Assembly: GCF_000730425.1 (NCBI RefSeq)
Contig: NZ_CP008896.1
Coordinates: 4,402,001-4,466,000 of the forward strand
Reading direction: 5' to 3'
DNA length: 64,000 nt
Source: Pseudomonas fluorescens
Lineage (GTDB): Bacteria > Pseudomonadota > Gammaproteobacteria > Pseudomonadales > Pseudomonadaceae
The notes beneath the pieces were generated by a model that saw nothing but the letters and a program-made list of their open reading frames with translations, searched no databases and had not been told where the DNA came from. Numbering within the stretch: the first letter of the stretch is position 1; every line of letters starts with the position of its first letter. The translations under genes and the position numbers were made by a program. Shown here one piece after another: positions 57,119-64,000 of this stretch.

Positions 57119-60100
57119 TCAGCCGATGGTCATCAAGCTGGCATTGCCCCCCGCCGCAGCGGTGTTGACGCTCAGCGCGCGCTCGATCACCAGGCGCTCC
57201 AACGCGATGTTGGTTTCGCCCGAAGACAAGCCGTTGACCCCGACAATCGCGCCGCTACGCTGGGCCACTTGCTGGCAAACCCCGCGCAGTTGGTCGGAAT
57301 CGCCATGGTGCAGGACCGCATCGAAGATCACTTCGTCCTTGGTCCAGTCGGCCACGCGCTGGATCTTCGCCTGAACTTCCTTCGGCAGCCGTGGGAACAG
57401 CGCTTTGGTCAGGTCAGATTCCGGCCACACCGCCGAGCTGCCTACGGCCAACACCGCCGCCAGCTGCGCGAGCAGGTCGCCTTCCACCTCGGCCAGGCAC
57501 AGTACGTGCTCGCGGGGCAGGATGGCGTAGCTGTTGCGCTCGCCGGTCGGGCCGGCCAGCAGGCGGGTGATGCCGCTTTGGGATTGTGCGGCGAACTGGC
57601 TGCACAGCACGCTCAGGTCGCTGAACTTATTGCTGTCGGCCCAGGTTTTCAGGGCAGTCAGCGGTTGGCTCATGGCTTCACGCAGGCGTACATCCGGGGC
57701 CGCCAGGGCATCACCACGCACGAAGGATTGCTCGATCGCATCGGTAGGACGGGTCGACAGCAAGCGGTACAGGTACAGCGGGCCACCGGCTTTCGGGCCG
57801 GTGCCCGACAAGCCTTCGCCGCCGAACGGCTGCACGCCGACCACGGCGCCGACGATGTTACGGTTGACGTAGACGTTACCGGCATGGACGTTGTCGATCA
57901 CCTTGGCGATGGTCTCGTCGATGCGGGTGTGTACGCCCAGGGTCAGGCCGTAGCCCGAAGCATTGATCTGGCCGATCAATTGGTCGATTTCCTTGCGCTT
58001 GTAGCGCACCACGTGCAGCACCGGGCCGAAGATCTCCCGTTGCAGCTCATCGAAGCTTTCCAACTCGATCAGGGTGGGCATCACGAAGGTGCCGCGCTTG
58101 ATTTCTTCGCTGTCGGCAATTGCCACCTGGTACACGGTGCGGCCTTTGTCGCGCATGGCCTGGATGTGTTTCTCGATACCTGCCTTGGCTTCGGCGTCGA
58201 TCACCGGGCCGATATCCACGGACAGGCGCTCCGGATTGCCCAGGCGGCATTCCGCCATGGCGCCCTTGAGCATTTCGATGACGCGGTCGGCCGAATCTTC
58301 CTGCAGGCACAGCACGCGCAGGGCCGAGCAACGCTGGCCGGCACTGTCGAAGGCCGAAGAGACGACGTCGATCACCACTTGCTCAGTCAGGGCCGAGGAG
58401 TCGACGATCATCGCGTTCTGCCCACCGGTCTCGGCGATCAACGGAATCGGGCGTCCCTGGGCATCCAGGCGACCGGCGACGTTGCGTTGCAGCAGGCGCG
58501 CCACTTCGGTGGAACCGGTGAACATCACGCCTTTGACGCGATCATCACCGACCAGGCGGGCACCAACGCTTTCGCCCTGGCCTGGCAGCAGTTGCAGCAC
58601 GCCTTGCGGAATACCGGCTTCCAGCAGCAGGCGCACGGCTTGTGCGGCGACCAGCGGGGTCTGTTCGGCCGGTTTGGCCAGGACCGGGTTACCGGCAGCC
58701 AGGGCGGCGGCGACTTGGCCGCTGAAAATCGCCAGCGGGAAGTTCCATGGGCTGATGCAGACCACCGGGCCCAGTGGGCGGTGGGCATCGTTGGTGAAAT
58801 CGTTGCGTGCCTGCACGGCGTAGTAGCGCAGGAAGTCCACGGCTTCACGCACTTCAGCGATGGCGTTGGCGAAGGTCTTGCCGGCTTCACGGGCCAGCAG
58901 GCCCATCAGTGGCTGGATCTCGCCTTCCATCAAGTCGGCGGCACGTTCCAGGATCGCGGCGCGTTCGGCCGGCGGAGTGGCCTGCCAGATCGGTGCCGCG
59001 TTGAGGGCGCACTGGATCGCGTTGTCGACGTCTTCGACGGTGGCTTCCTGGACATGGCCGACCACATCACGCAGGTCGGACGGGTTCAGCACCGGCGTCG
59101 CGGCTTCATTGCTCGACGCGCAGCCGAGCATCGGCGCGGCTTTCCAGTTGTTGTGCGCGGTGGCCAGCAAGGCGCAGGACAGCGAAGCCAGGCGATGTTC
59201 GTTGGCCAGGTCGATACCGGCCGAGTTGGCGCGCTCGCTGCCATACAGGTCACGCGGCAGCGGGATACGCGGGTGCGGCAGGCCGAAGCCGCCTTCCAGC
59301 GTCGCCATCTGCTCGATGCTGGCCACCGGATCGGCCACCAGTTCCTGGATCGAGATGGATTGGTCGGCGATACGGTTGACGAACGAGGTGTTGGCGCCGT
59401 TTTCCAGCAGGCGGCGCACCAGGTAGGCCAGCAGTGTTTCGTGGGTGCCGACTGGAGCGTACACGCGGCACGGACGGTTCAGCTTGCCTTCGGAAACTTT
59501 GCCTACAACCTGTTCGTACAGTGGTTCGCCCATGCCGTGCAGGCATTGGAACTCGTACTGGCCGGGGTAATAGTTCTGGCCAGCAATATGGTAGATGGCC
59601 GACAGAGTGTGGGCGTTGTGCGTGGCGAACTGCGGGTAGATGACTTCCGGTACCGACAGCAGCTTGCGTGCGCAGGCGATGTAGGAAACGTCGGTGTACA
59701 CCTTGCGGGTGTACACCGGGTAGCCTTCCAGGCCTTCGACCTGGGCGCGCTTGATTTCGCTGTCCCAGTACGCGCCTTTTACCAGGCGGATCATCAGGCG
59801 GTGACGGCTGCGGCGCGCCAGGTCGATCACGTAGTCGATCACGTACGGGCAGCGTTTCTGGTAGGCCTGGATCACGAAACCGATACCGTTCCAGCCGGTC
59901 AGTTGCGGCTCGAAGCATAGGCGTTCGAGCAGGTCCAGGGACAGTTCCAGGCGGTCGGCTTCTTCGGCATCGATGTTCAGGCCGATGTCATATTGCTTGG
60001 CCAGCAGGGTCAGGGACAGCAGGCGTGGGTACAACTCGTCCATCACGCGCTCGTACTGGGCGCGGCTGTAGCGAGGGTGCAGGGCCGACAGCTTGATGGA

Positions 60101-61072
60101 AATGCCCGGGCCTTCATAAATCCCACGGCCGTGGGAGGCTTTGCCGATGGAGTGAATGGCTTGTTCGTACGAGGCCAGGTATTTCTGCGCGTCGTGTTCA
60201 GTCAGCGCAGCTTCACCCAGCATGTCGTAGGAGTAGCGGAAGCCCTTGGCTTCGAACTTGCTCGCATTGGCCAGGGCCTCGGCAATGGTTTCGCCGGTGA
60301 CGAACTGCTCGCCCATCAGGCGCATGGCCATGTCGACGCCCTTGCGGATCATCGGCTCGCCGCTCTTGCCGATGATGCGGCTCAGGGACGAGGTCAGGCC
60401 GGCCTCGTTATGGGTGGCGACCAGTTTGCCGGTCAGCAGCAGGCCCCAGGTGGCGGCGTTGACGAACAGCGACGGGCTGTTGCCCAGGTGCGGCTGCCAG
60501 TTGCCGGTGCTGATCTTGTCGCGAATCAGTGCGTCACGGGTGCCCTTGTCGGGGATACGCAGCAGGGCTTCGGCCAGGCACATCAGCGCCACGCCTTCCT
60601 GGGACGACAGGGAAAACTCCTGCAGCAGGCCCTGGACGATACCGGCACGGCCACCGGCACTCTTCTGATTGCGCAGTTTTTCGGCAATCGAGGCGGCCAG
60701 CTTGTTGGTGGCTTCGGCCATTTGGGCCGGCAGGCGCGCCTGCTCGATCAGCATGGGCACCACTTCCGGCTCGGGGCGGCGGTAAGCGGCGGTGATCGAG
60801 GCGCGCAGCACCGATTGCGGCAGGATGCTTTCGGCAAATTCGAGGAAGCACTGGTGGGCGTGGTCGTTTTGCACCTCGCCGGCATCGTCTGCGTCCTTGA
60901 GGCCAGAGCCATTGAGTTCGGTCAGGGTTGCACCACCCTCCAGTTTCTCCAGGTAATTGAAAATTGCCTGCTTGATCAGCCAGTGCGGCGTGCGATCAAT
61001 GGAGGTCGCGGCGGCCTTCAGGCGTTCGCGGGTCGGGTCATCGAGTTTGACCCCAAGGGTGGTCGTAGCCAT
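57119..61072 (-). CDS. putA: Trifunctional PutA: proline dehydrogenase, P5C dehydrogenase and repressor
   Basis: 1317-residue membrane-associated enzyme that oxidises proline to glutamate and also represses the put genes. Residues 1-about 45 are a ribbon-helix-helix DNA-binding domain (ATTTLGVKLDDPTRERL). A dimerisation part leads to the FAD-dependent proline dehydrogenase barrel (about 250-570; RLVKGAYWDSEIKRAQ). The C-terminal aldehyde dehydrogenase (about 640-1130) has the catalytic Cys915 in DSAGQRCSALR. All three domains are intact. The start is chosen at the RHH domain, with AGGA upstream. It diverges from putP across 458 bp that carry five GTTGCA motifs, the sites that E. coli-type PutA binds. 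Confidence 0.96.
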   Translation of the reverse strand: MATTTLGVKLDDPTRERLKAAATSIDRTPHWLIKQAIFNYLEKLEGGATLTELNGSGLKDADDAGEVQNDHAHQCFLEFAESILPQSVLRASITAAYRRPEPEVVPMLIEQARLPAQMAEATNKLAASIAEKLRNQKSAGGRAGIVQGLLQEFSLSSQEGVALMCLAEALLRIPDKGTRDALIRDKISTGNWQPHLGNSPSLFVNAATWGLLLTGKLVATHNEAGLTSSLSRIIGKSGEPMIRKGVDMAMRLMGEQFVTGETIAEALANASKFEAKGFRYSYDMLGEAALTEHDAQKYLASYEQAIHSIGKASHGRGIYEGPGISIKLSALHPRYSRAQYERVMDELYPRLLSLTLLAKQYDIGLNIDAEEADRLELSLDLLERLCFEPQLTGWNGIGFVIQAYQKRCPYVIDYVIDLARRSRHRLMIRLVKGAYWDSEIKRAQVEGLEGYPVYTRKVYTDVSYIACARKLLSVPEVIYPQFATHNAHTLSAIYHIAGQNYYPGQYEFQCLHGMGEPLYEQVVGKVSEGKLNRPCRVYAPVGTHETLLAYLVRRLLENGANTSFVNRIADQSISIQELVADPVASIEQMATLEGGFGLPHPRIPLPRDLYGSERANSAGIDLANEHRLASLSCALLATAHNNWKAAPMLGCASSNEAATPVLNPSDLRDVVGHVQEATVEDVDNAIQCALNAAPIWQATPPAERAAILERAADLMEGEIQPLMGLLAREAGKTFANAIAEVREAVDFLRYYAVQARNDFTNDAHRPLGPVVCISPWNFPLAIFSGQVAAALAAGNPVLAKPAEQTPLVAAQAVRLLLEAGIPQGVLQLLPGQGESVGARLVGDDRVKGVMFTGSTEVARLLQRNVAGRLDAQGRPIPLIAETGGQNAMIVDSSALTEQVVIDVVSSAFDSAGQRCSALRVLCLQEDSADRVIEMLKGAMAECRLGNPERLSVDIGPVIDAEAKAGIEKHIQAMRDKGRTVYQVAIADSEEIKRGTFVMPTLIELESFDELQREIFGPVLHVVRYKRKEIDQLIGQINASGYGLTLGVHTRIDETIAKVIDNVHAGNVYVNRNIVGAVVGVQPFGGEGLSGTGPKAGGPLYLYRLLSTRPTDAIEQSFVRGDALAAPDVRLREAMSQPLTALKTWADSNKFSDLSVLCSQFAAQSQSGITRLLAGPTGERNSYAILPREHVLCLAEVEGDLLAQLAAVLAVGSSAVWPESDLTKALFPRLPKEVQAKIQRVADWTKDEVIFDAVLHHGDSDQLRGVCQQVAQRSGAIVGVNGLSSGETNIALERLVIERALSVNTAAAGGNASLMTIG

Positions 61073-61144
61073 ATTTTTATCCTCATGGGTGCCACTACTG
61101 CGTGGCATCAGCTGGCGGCAAGATTAGCTTTGCGCCGTAAGAGG

Positions 61145-61160
61145 TGCAACCGGGTGCAAC
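61145..61160. promoter_or_regulatory. Two putative PutA operators (GTTGCA sites 1 and 2)
   Basis: TGCAAC at 61145-61150 and at 61155-61160, ten base pairs apart, that is one helical turn, each inside GGTGCAACC. They are about 75-90 bp upstream of the putA start and match the PutA RHH consensus GTTGCA on the reverse strand. Confidence 0.8.
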
Positions 61161-61309
61161 CCATTTTCTTCATGAAATCCGCGCTGCTCGTCAGAAATCA
61201 TTTTCACTCGACGGAATCGGCTTGTTATTGGTGCATTTACTTCTGGATTTGGCTGTTCTTGCTCCGAAAAGGAGCAAAAAACCACCGTTTGCCGAAAAAC
61301 ACGCGCAGG

Positions 61310-61338
61310 TGCAACTAATTCTCACGAAACTGGTTGCA
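61310..61338. promoter_or_regulatory. Two putative PutA operators (sites 3 and 4)
   Basis: TGCAAC at 61310-61315 and GTTGCA at 61333-61338 face each other, 17 bp apart, within AGGTGCAAC and GGTTGCACC. They form an inverted pair in the middle of the putA-putP region. Confidence 0.8.
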
Positions 61339-61375
61339 CCTTATTTGCTTTGTTGAATAGCATTCGCGCCCAAGG

Positions 61376-61381
61376 TGCAAC
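61376..61381. promoter_or_regulatory. Putative PutA operator (site 5)
   Basis: TGCAAC within AGGTGCAACC, about 150 bp upstream of the putP start. A near match, CTGCAAGG, follows at 61385. The nearest site to putP, so the likeliest to act on it. Confidence 0.75.
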
Positions 61382-61530
61382 CATCTGCAAGGGTCGGTTC
61401 ATCGGCTGATGGCTTTCCTGGGGAAACGTCAGTCATAAATGCGCGGTACGCCGCTTCGTCTACAAACGACTCCTTTGTAGATGGGCTGACAGACCGCCGC
61501 TACATAAAAACAAAGCCAGGGCGTAACTCA

Positions 61531-63015
61531 ATGAGCGTAAGTAATCCAACCTTGATCACATTTGTGATCTACATCGCGGCAATGGTGCTGATCGGTCTCA
61601 TGGCCTATCGCTCCACCAATAACCTTTCCGATTACATCCTCGGTGGTCGCAGCCTCGGCAGCGTCGTCACTGCACTCTCGGCTGGCGCCTCGGATATGAG
61701 CGGCTGGTTGTTGATGGGCCTGCCAGGTGCCATCTACATGTCGGGCCTGTCGGAAAGCTGGATCGCCATCGGCCTGATCGTCGGTGCTTACCTGAACTGG
61801 CTGTTTGTGGCTGGCCGCCTGCGCGTGCAGACCGAACACAACGGCGACGCCCTGACCCTGCCGGACTACTTCTCCAGCCGCTTTGAAGACAAAAGCGGCC
61901 TGCTGCGGATTATCTCGGCCGTGGTGATCCTGGTGTTCTTTACCATCTACTGCGCTTCCGGCATTGTTGCCGGTGCCCGTCTGTTCGAAAGCACCTTCGG
62001 CATGTCCTACGGGACGGCGCTGTGGGCCGGTGCTGCGGCGACCATTGCCTACACCTTCATCGGTGGTTTCCTGGCAGTAAGCTGGACAGATACCGTACAA
62101 GCCACCCTGATGATCTTCGCGTTGATCCTCACGCCAATCATCGTGCTGCTGGCCACAGGCGGTGTCGATACCACGTTCCTGGCCATCGAAGCGAACGATC
62201 CCACCAACTTCGACATGCTGAAAAACACCACCTTCATCGGCATTATTTCGCTGATGGGCTGGGGCCTGGGCTACTTCGGCCAGCCGCATATCCTCGCGCG
62301 TTTCATGGCGGCGGATTCGGTCAAGTCGATTGCCAATGCACGTCGTATCTCCATGACCTGGATGATCCTGTGCCTGGGCGGCACCGTGGCTGTAGGCTTC
62401 TTCGGTATTGCCTACTTCTCGGCACACCCTGAAGTCGCCGGCCCCGTGACCGAAAACCCTGAGCGTGTGTTCATCGAACTGGCCAAGCTGCTCTTCAACC
62501 CATGGATCGCGGGCGTGCTGCTGTCGGCCATTCTGGCTGCCGTGATGAGCACCCTGAGCTGCCAGTTGCTGGTGTGTTCCAGCGCCCTGACCGAAGACTT
62601 CTACAAGGCTTTCCTGCGCAAGGGCGCGTCCCAGATTGAGCTGGTCTGGGTCGGCCGCATCATGGTGCTGGTGGTTGCGTTGATTGCTATCGCGATGGCC
62701 GCCAACCCGGAAAACCGTGTGCTGGGTCTGGTGAGCTACGCCTGGGCAGGCTTCGGTGCTGCGTTCGGCCCAGTGGTGCTGATCTCGGTACTGTGGAAAG
62801 GCATGACCCGTAACGGCGCACTGGCCGGTATTCTGGTCGGCGCGATCACTGTGATTGTGTGGAAGCACTTCGAGCTACTGGGTCTGTACGAAATCATTCC
62901 AGGCTTCCTGTTCGCCAGCCTGGCGATCTACTTCGTGAGCAAGATGGGCGCCCCGACTGCCGGCATGGTTGAACGCTTCACGGCTGCCGAGAAAGACTAC
63001 AACCTCAACAAGTGA
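61531..63015 (+). CDS. putP: Sodium/proline symporter PutP
   Basis: Inner-membrane symporter of the SSS family, 494 residues, with about 13 membrane helices. DYILGGRSLGSVVTALSAGASDMSGW holds the conserved Na+-binding segment near helix II, and GFLAVSWTDTVQA and FGQPHILARFMA are typical of PutP. It feeds proline to PutA, encoded divergently. The ATG used directly precedes the first helix; an upstream ATG at 61375 would add 52 residues crossing the operator region. A strong terminator follows the stop. Confidence 0.95.
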   Translation: MSVSNPTLITFVIYIAAMVLIGLMAYRSTNNLSDYILGGRSLGSVVTALSAGASDMSGWLLMGLPGAIYMSGLSESWIAIGLIVGAYLNWLFVAGRLRVQTEHNGDALTLPDYFSSRFEDKSGLLRIISAVVILVFFTIYCASGIVAGARLFESTFGMSYGTALWAGAAATIAYTFIGGFLAVSWTDTVQATLMIFALILTPIIVLLATGGVDTTFLAIEANDPTNFDMLKNTTFIGIISLMGWGLGYFGQPHILARFMAADSVKSIANARRISMTWMILCLGGTVAVGFFGIAYFSAHPEVAGPVTENPERVFIELAKLLFNPWIAGVLLSAILAAVMSTLSCQLLVCSSALTEDFYKAFLRKGASQIELVWVGRIMVLVVALIAIAMAANPENRVLGLVSYAWAGFGAAFGPVVLISVLWKGMTRNGALAGILVGAITVIVWKHFELLGLYEIIPGFLFASLAIYFVSKMGAPTAGMVERFTAAEKDYNLNK

Positions 63016-63050
63016 GGTGTTCATGTTGGCCTTGATGGCCAGGTGAACTG

Positions 63051-63090
63051 AAAAAAGGCCCGCATCCTTGGATGGCGGGCCTTTTTTTGC
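63051..63090 (+). terminator. Intrinsic terminator after putP
   Basis: A run of A, GGCCCGCATCC, a TT loop, GGATGGCGGGCC with one bulged G, and a run of seven T. The A run on the other side also allows termination of minus-strand transcripts. Confidence 0.92.
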
Positions 63091-63101
63091 CCAAAGTCTA
63101 T

Positions 63102-63263
63102 TTAGTCAAAGTCAGTGATGAGCAGCCCTGCCATACGGCTCATACCTGGAAGGCGCGAATGGCGGGCCCATGAGCGCCCCGACCTGCATGACGCCTTCAC
63201 AAGGTCGCGTAGTTTGTGCGCCAGCCCTACGCCGTGGTGCAGGGCGAGGGTGGCGTCTTTCAT
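63102..63263 (-). CDS. Possible small protein or gene remnant, 53 residues
   Basis: Open frame from an ATG (MKDATLALHHGVGLAHKLRDL) to TAA. A perfect AAGGAGGT ribosome binding sequence lies upstream but at 12 bases, slightly farther than ideal. The first about 24 residues look protein-like and possibly helical; the remainder is rich in Arg, Ser and Cys and looks degraded. I recognise no family. It ends against the putP terminator, which would also stop it. It may be the stump of a once longer gene. Confidence 0.35.
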   Translation of the reverse strand: MKDATLALHHGVGLAHKLRDLVKASCRSGRSWARHSRLPGMSRMAGLLITDFD

Positions 63264-63417
63264 GGTGCTGTTTTGACCTCCTTGGATTCCATGGGCTTCC
63301 CCGCATAACCCGCTAGACCGTTTTCGGTGCTGTTTGCGGCATCAGTACCGCCCGGCATGCAGCCCTGCACCTTTGCCTGCGTAAAAGGTAAACTTCGCGC
63401 CCTGCGCAGGAGCAACC

Positions 63418-64000
63418 ATGAATTATCGTCACGCCTTTCACGCCGGCAACCACGCCGATGTCTTCAAACACTTGACCTTGACCCGCCTCATCGCCCTGAT
63501 GTCGCGCAAGGAGCAGCCGTTTGCCTATCTCGACACCCACGCCGGGATCGGTCTGTACGACCTGCAAGGCGACCAGGCCAACCGCACCGGTGAGTACCTG
63601 GAAGGCATTGCCCGTTTGTGGGGCGAGGCGGACCTGCCGGCGCTGACCGCTGACTACATGCAGGTGCTGCACGAGATGAACCCGGATGGCCAGTTGCGCT
63701 ATTACCCAGGCTCGCCGGAGCTGGCGCGGCGCCTGACCCGGCCCCAGGACCGTGTGTTGCTCAACGAAAAACACCCGCAAGACGGCGTGCTGCTCAAGGA
63801 CAACATGAAGGGCGACCGCCGCGTGAAGGTGCATCTGGGAGAAGGCTGGCATGTGCCGCGGGCCTTGCTGCCCGTGCCGGAAAAGCGCGCCTTGATGCTG
63901 ATCGACCCGCCGTTCGAGAAACTCGACGAGATGCAGCGTTGCGCCGCCTCCCTCAAGGAAGCGGTGGGCCGCATGCGCCAGACGGTCGCGGCGATCTGGT
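63418..64000 (+). CDS. rlmJ: 23S rRNA (adenine-2030-N6)-methyltransferase, cut by window end
   Basis: SAM-dependent enzyme that methylates A2030 of 23S rRNA. The 194 complete codons in view begin MNYRHAFHAGNHADVFKHL, the family start, with AYLDTHAGIGLYDL as SAM motif I, a YYPGSPELA stretch, and the catalytic DPPF motif (LIDPPFEKL). CAGGAG lies seven bases before the ATG. The family is about 280 residues, so roughly the last 85 are outside the window. Confidence 0.94.
   Translation, partial: MNYRHAFHAGNHADVFKHLTLTRLIALMSRKEQPFAYLDTHAGIGLYDLQGDQANRTGEYLEGIARLWGEADLPALTADYMQVLHEMNPDGQLRYYPGSPELARRLTRPQDRVLLNEKHPQDGVLLKDNMKGDRRVKVHLGEGWHVPRALLPVPEKRALMLIDPPFEKLDEMQRCAASLKEAVGRMRQTVAAIW

Larger units (their letters stand above)
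63016..63417. other. 402-bp region between putP and rlmJ
   Basis: Holds the putP terminator, a possible minus-strand small ORF of 53 codons, and about 150 bp before rlmJ in which I see no clear promoter. No RNA gene is recognised. Confidence 0.5.

Noticed and set aside
57269..59920. An 883-codon open frame antisense to putA
   Set aside because: A shadow frame with no domain; putA reads through with all catalytic motifs.
61375..61530. Upstream ATG giving putP 52 extra N-terminal residues
   Set aside because: The extension crosses the PutA operator site nearest putP, has no membrane or signal character, and PutP proteins begin at the first helix.

Overview
The window reads as chromosomal DNA of a fluorescent Pseudomonas (P. 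fluorescens group). The reasons are a GC-rich Pseudomonas housekeeping gene order (argS, priA, rpmE, malic enzyme, PBP1A, pilMNOPQ, aroKB, SPOR protein, gltBD, hemE), a fused three-domain PutA next to PutP, and many inverted REP doublets of the kinds typical of that group. There are no rRNA or tRNA genes, no CRISPR array, and no insertion sequence or prophage.

Layout. 1-9.2 kb: argS (cut by the window edge), priA, rpmE, a secreted thermonuclease, a short malic enzyme and PBP1A. 9.4-16.5 kb: a pil assembly operon with an internally deleted pilM and a short pilQ, running on into aroK, aroB and a DamX-like AAA/SPOR protein. 16.8-24.1 kb: gltB-gltD (glutamate synthase) and hemE. 24.2-26.5 kb: an MFS transporter diverging from a LysR regulator. 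26.6-44.1 kb: 20 tightly packed minus-strand genes forming an aryl polyene (APE) type biosynthesis and export locus. 44.4-55.0 kb: ParA-like ATPase, TrxC, SelO, a large MscK-type channel, an NhaP2-type antiporter, a chemoreceptor and a ZapA pair. 55.0-64.0 kb: an acyl-CoA dehydrogenase, putA and putP facing away from each other across a region with five GTTGCA-type PutA operator motifs, and the start of rlmJ.

The APE locus is the main accessory system. An MIO-type aromatic ammonia-lyase could make an aryl-acrylate starter. A fused AMP-ligase/dehydratase and two ACPs would load it. Three ketosynthase-type proteins, a ketoreductase and two dehydratase domains would extend it to a conjugated polyene. 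A methyltransferase and a flavin enzyme with halogenase signatures would decorate it. A thioesterase, two acyltransferases, a glycosyltransferase, a LolA-like carrier, an MMPL exporter and lipoproteins would join it to a lipid and move it to the outer membrane. No phosphopantetheinyl transferase is encoded here, so ACP activation must come from elsewhere. The ape letters used below follow the E. coli APE nomenclature as I remember it, assigned by gene order and family.

Other points of note are a REP doublet translated as part of the LolA-like signal region, the PilM deletion, an intrinsic terminator inside the thermonuclease signal-peptide codons, and a hairpin touching the selO ribosome binding site.
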